Source of the DNA: an uncultured Myxococcales bacterium | GTDB taxonomy: Bacteria; Myxococcota_A; Polyangia; Polyangiales; Polyangiaceae | Direction: 5' to 3' | Length of the DNA: 43,535 bases | Assembly: GCA_937872925.1 (NCBI GenBank) | Contig: CALMUT010000348.1 | Coordinates: 1-43,535, forward strand | In this document: positions 42,461 to 43,535 of the stretch, one piece after another | Layout of the letters: every line of letters begins with the position of its first letter | Position numbering within the stretch: position 1 is the stretch's first letter | Notes under the pieces: generated by a model | The model's input: the letters and a program-made list of their open reading frames with translations, nothing else | Told to the model about the DNA's origin: nothing | Database searches by the model: none | Translations under genes and position numbers: made by a program

Positions 42461-42939
42461 TGCCAACCGTGGCGCGCAGTTTTCGAGTCCTGGGGCTGCA
42501 GCAGGTTGCCCTTGGCCACGCGGACAAGGCTGAGTTGGCGCACCTGTGGATCGCGCTCTTAGGAGCGGAAAAGGTCTCGGAATTCCGCAGCGAACGCGAA
42601 AACGTCGACGAAGATGTGACGGTGCTCGGACGGGGCGCCGCCCAAGTCGAAATCGACCTGATGCAACCCCTCGATCCGAACAAGAAACCCAAAGTGCACG
42701 AGCCTGCGCTGAACCACATCGGGCTCTGGGTGGACGATCTAGCGGCTGCGGTGACCTGGCTGGAGTCCCAGGGCGTGCGCTTCACTCCGGGTGGGATCCG
42801 CAAGGGCGCGTCAGGACATGACATCTGCTTCATCCATCCCAAATCAAATGACGCCTTCCCGCTCTCTGGTTGCGGCGTGCTGATTGAATTGGTGCAGGCG
42901 CCCAAAGACGTGATCGACCGCTACGATCAAGCCACGTGA
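42460..42939 (+). CDS. VOC-family protein resembling methylmalonyl-CoA epimerase
   Basis: 159 aa from GTG 42460, overlapping the previous stop (TAGTG). It has two beta-alpha-beta-beta-beta motifs. Segments match methylmalonyl-CoA epimerase: EIDLMQPLDP, LNHIGLWVDDLAAAVTWLESQGVRF, ICFIHPKS and GVLIELVQ. Candidate metal ligands are Q69, H86 and E143, but the first ligand, a His in the epimerases, is Q15 (LQQVAL). A seven-residue insertion follows HPKS. It may be a divergent epimerase or a related VOC lyase/isomerase. meaB lies 6 kb away. It ends one base from the convergent selenoprotein-like gene. Confidence 0.75.
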   Translation: MPTVARSFRVLGLQQVALGHADKAELAHLWIALLGAEKVSEFRSERENVDEDVTVLGRGAAQVEIDLMQPLDPNKKPKVHEPALNHIGLWVDDLAAAVTWLESQGVRFTPGGIRKGASGHDICFIHPKSNDAFPLSGCGVLIELVQAPKDVIDRYDQAT

Positions 42940-42940
42940 T

Positions 42941-43462
42941 TCAAAGCGCGGACAAAACGGCGAGCAGTGCGCCGGCCTCCACGTTGTCCCCTGCCGTTTC
43001 TGCTACATGCAGAAAAACCAACCGGCCCCCAGGGTCAAAGACGGCAGTCCCGCCCTGTTGCCATGGATCGCCCTGGCGCCTGCGTTGGCGAAACCCGGCT
43101 CGGTACGCCCGCAGAGCGTTACGCACGGCCCCTAGATTGAAGGTCGTCGCCACCCCGCTCTTCATGCCGAGCGCGCGATAGGTCTGCCGCGCGGGATCCG
43201 TGAACACTTTGCCCTGTAGCCCGGCGTGTTGCTCGAAGCGTTGCGCGTGGGCCGGAGCGCCGTTGCCGATGACGGCAACGCTCGCCCCGTGAGCAATGAT
43301 ATCCGACTCCATGTCACGCAACTGCGCAACCTGCTCTTGGCAAAACAGTCAACCGAAGTGCCGCACAAATCCAACAACGACCGGGCCGTTGGCCCAAAGG
43401 TCCGCCATCGGTACGGGGCGCCCCCCGGGGGAAAGCAACTCGAAGTCTCCGACTGGATGCAT
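42941..43462 (-). CDS. SelU/PRXL2-like peroxiredoxin-family protein with in-frame TGA (probable selenoprotein)
   Basis: Reading from ATG 43462 through an in-frame TGA (43349-43351) to the stop at 42941 gives 173 codons. The sequence around the TGA is RHFG-U38-LFC41-QEQVAQLR, which matches the CxxC motif of the AhpC/TSA_2 (PRXL2/SelU-like) thioredoxin-fold family, with the TGA in place of the first redox Cys. Both sides are homologous and in one frame: PVGDFELLSPGGRPVPMADL before, and WQQGGTAVFDPGGRLVF after. A TAA lies in frame just upstream of the ATG. SelU proteins carry Sec at this position in several lineages. If UGA is read as Sec, the active site is a selenol/thiol pair that reduces peroxides or other disulfides in the cytoplasm. 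A nonsense mutation is the alternative. A candidate SECIS follows. Confidence 0.75.
43319..43351 (-). promoter_or_regulatory. Candidate bacterial SECIS element after the in-frame UGA
   Basis: On the minus strand, 16 bases after the UGA, the RNA has an AGGUU loop closed by GC/GC (43334-43326), with outer CAA/UUG pairing (43339-43337 with 43321-43319). The apical G-U and the distance resemble the fdhF SECIS of E. coli, whose loop is AGGUCU at 17 bases. The stem here is short with an internal bulge, so support is weak to moderate. Confidence 0.4.
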
Positions 43463-43535
43463 GGGCTTTTATACCCCGATTCTTCGGATGCAACAGGGCC
43501 CTCACCTGTGATCGGTTTTCATCGGGGCGAGTTTC
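43463..43535. other. Upstream of the selenoprotein-like gene; no gene seen
   Basis: 73 bases to the window edge. A CCGA/TCGG mini-hairpin lies at about 43476-43487. No Shine-Dalgarno is evident before the ATG at 43462, although a TATAAA-like stretch is close by. Nothing further can be supported. Confidence 0.3.

Noticed and set aside
42941..43321. Calling the short 126-aa frame a complete gene starting at TTG 43321
   Set aside because: It would lack the redox motif and the first strands of the fold, which are present upstream in the same frame beyond the TGA.

Overview
The window looks like a chromosomal segment of a myxobacterium (Myxococcota, probably Polyangia). The signs are very high GC with strong GC3 bias, many Cys-rich or Gly-rich lipoproteins, FHA-domain regulators (one fused to a sigma-54 activator, one to a CpaF-like domain), TPR-rich proteins and a Roadblock/MglB-like protein. 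This is inference from gene content; no rRNA is present. I saw no tRNA, rRNA, CRISPR array, insertion sequence or prophage. Most of the window is core genome.

Layout. 1-5.7 kb: end of an unknown gene, a 1001-aa TPR membrane protein (-), purF (Fe-S type) and an HMG-CoA lyase. 5.7-10.3 kb: an envelope lipoprotein island (two Cys-rich lipoproteins on -, then DUF192, DUF4349 and a small lipoprotein on +). 10.3-11.7 kb: a polytopic GT-C-like membrane protein. 11.8-19.5 kb: the fatty-acid cluster yceD(DUF177)-rpmF-fabH-fabD-fabG-acpP-fabF, followed by nrdR, ribD and def. It has the classical order but no plsX, with symmetric DNA elements before fabH and around acpP. 19.5-27.5 kb: regulatory and unknown genes (FHA/degenerate CpaF-like protein, three small unknown genes around an operator-like region, a MerR-TPR fusion, a nitrilase-family amidase, an FHA/sigma-54 activator, a Cys-rich lipoprotein). 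27.7-35.4 kb: bamA, a response regulator-GGDEF cyclase, a tail-anchored coiled-coil protein, gyrA and nth. 35.4-39.4 kb (-): Roadblock protein-aroQ-accB-accC-meaB. 39.7-43.5 kb: an aconitase-family protein without Fe-S ligands, a beta-barrel-like envelope protein, a methylmalonyl-CoA-epimerase-like VOC protein and, convergent to it, a peroxiredoxin-like gene with an in-frame TGA.

The best candidates for something overlooked are at the right end. (1) At 42941-43462 (-) a SelU/PRXL2-like (AhpC/TSA_2) protein reads through a TGA exactly where the family's first redox Cys lies, giving U38-x-x-C41. It is most likely a selenoprotein that ordinary gene calling would truncate or miss. (2) At 39767-41557 a full-length aconitase-family protein has lost all three cluster cysteines and the catalytic Asp-Ser-His motif: a pseudoenzyme. 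A second apparent pseudoenzyme is the FHA/CpaF-like protein at 19507-21372, whose Walker A Lys and Thr and His box are replaced.

Functionally the window combines housekeeping lipid synthesis (fab genes, accBC), cofactor and nucleotide synthesis (purF, nrdR, ribD), envelope biogenesis (bamA, lipoproteins), DNA topology and repair (gyrA, nth) and branched-chain/propionyl-CoA-related functions (HMG-CoA lyase, MeaB, MCE-like protein).
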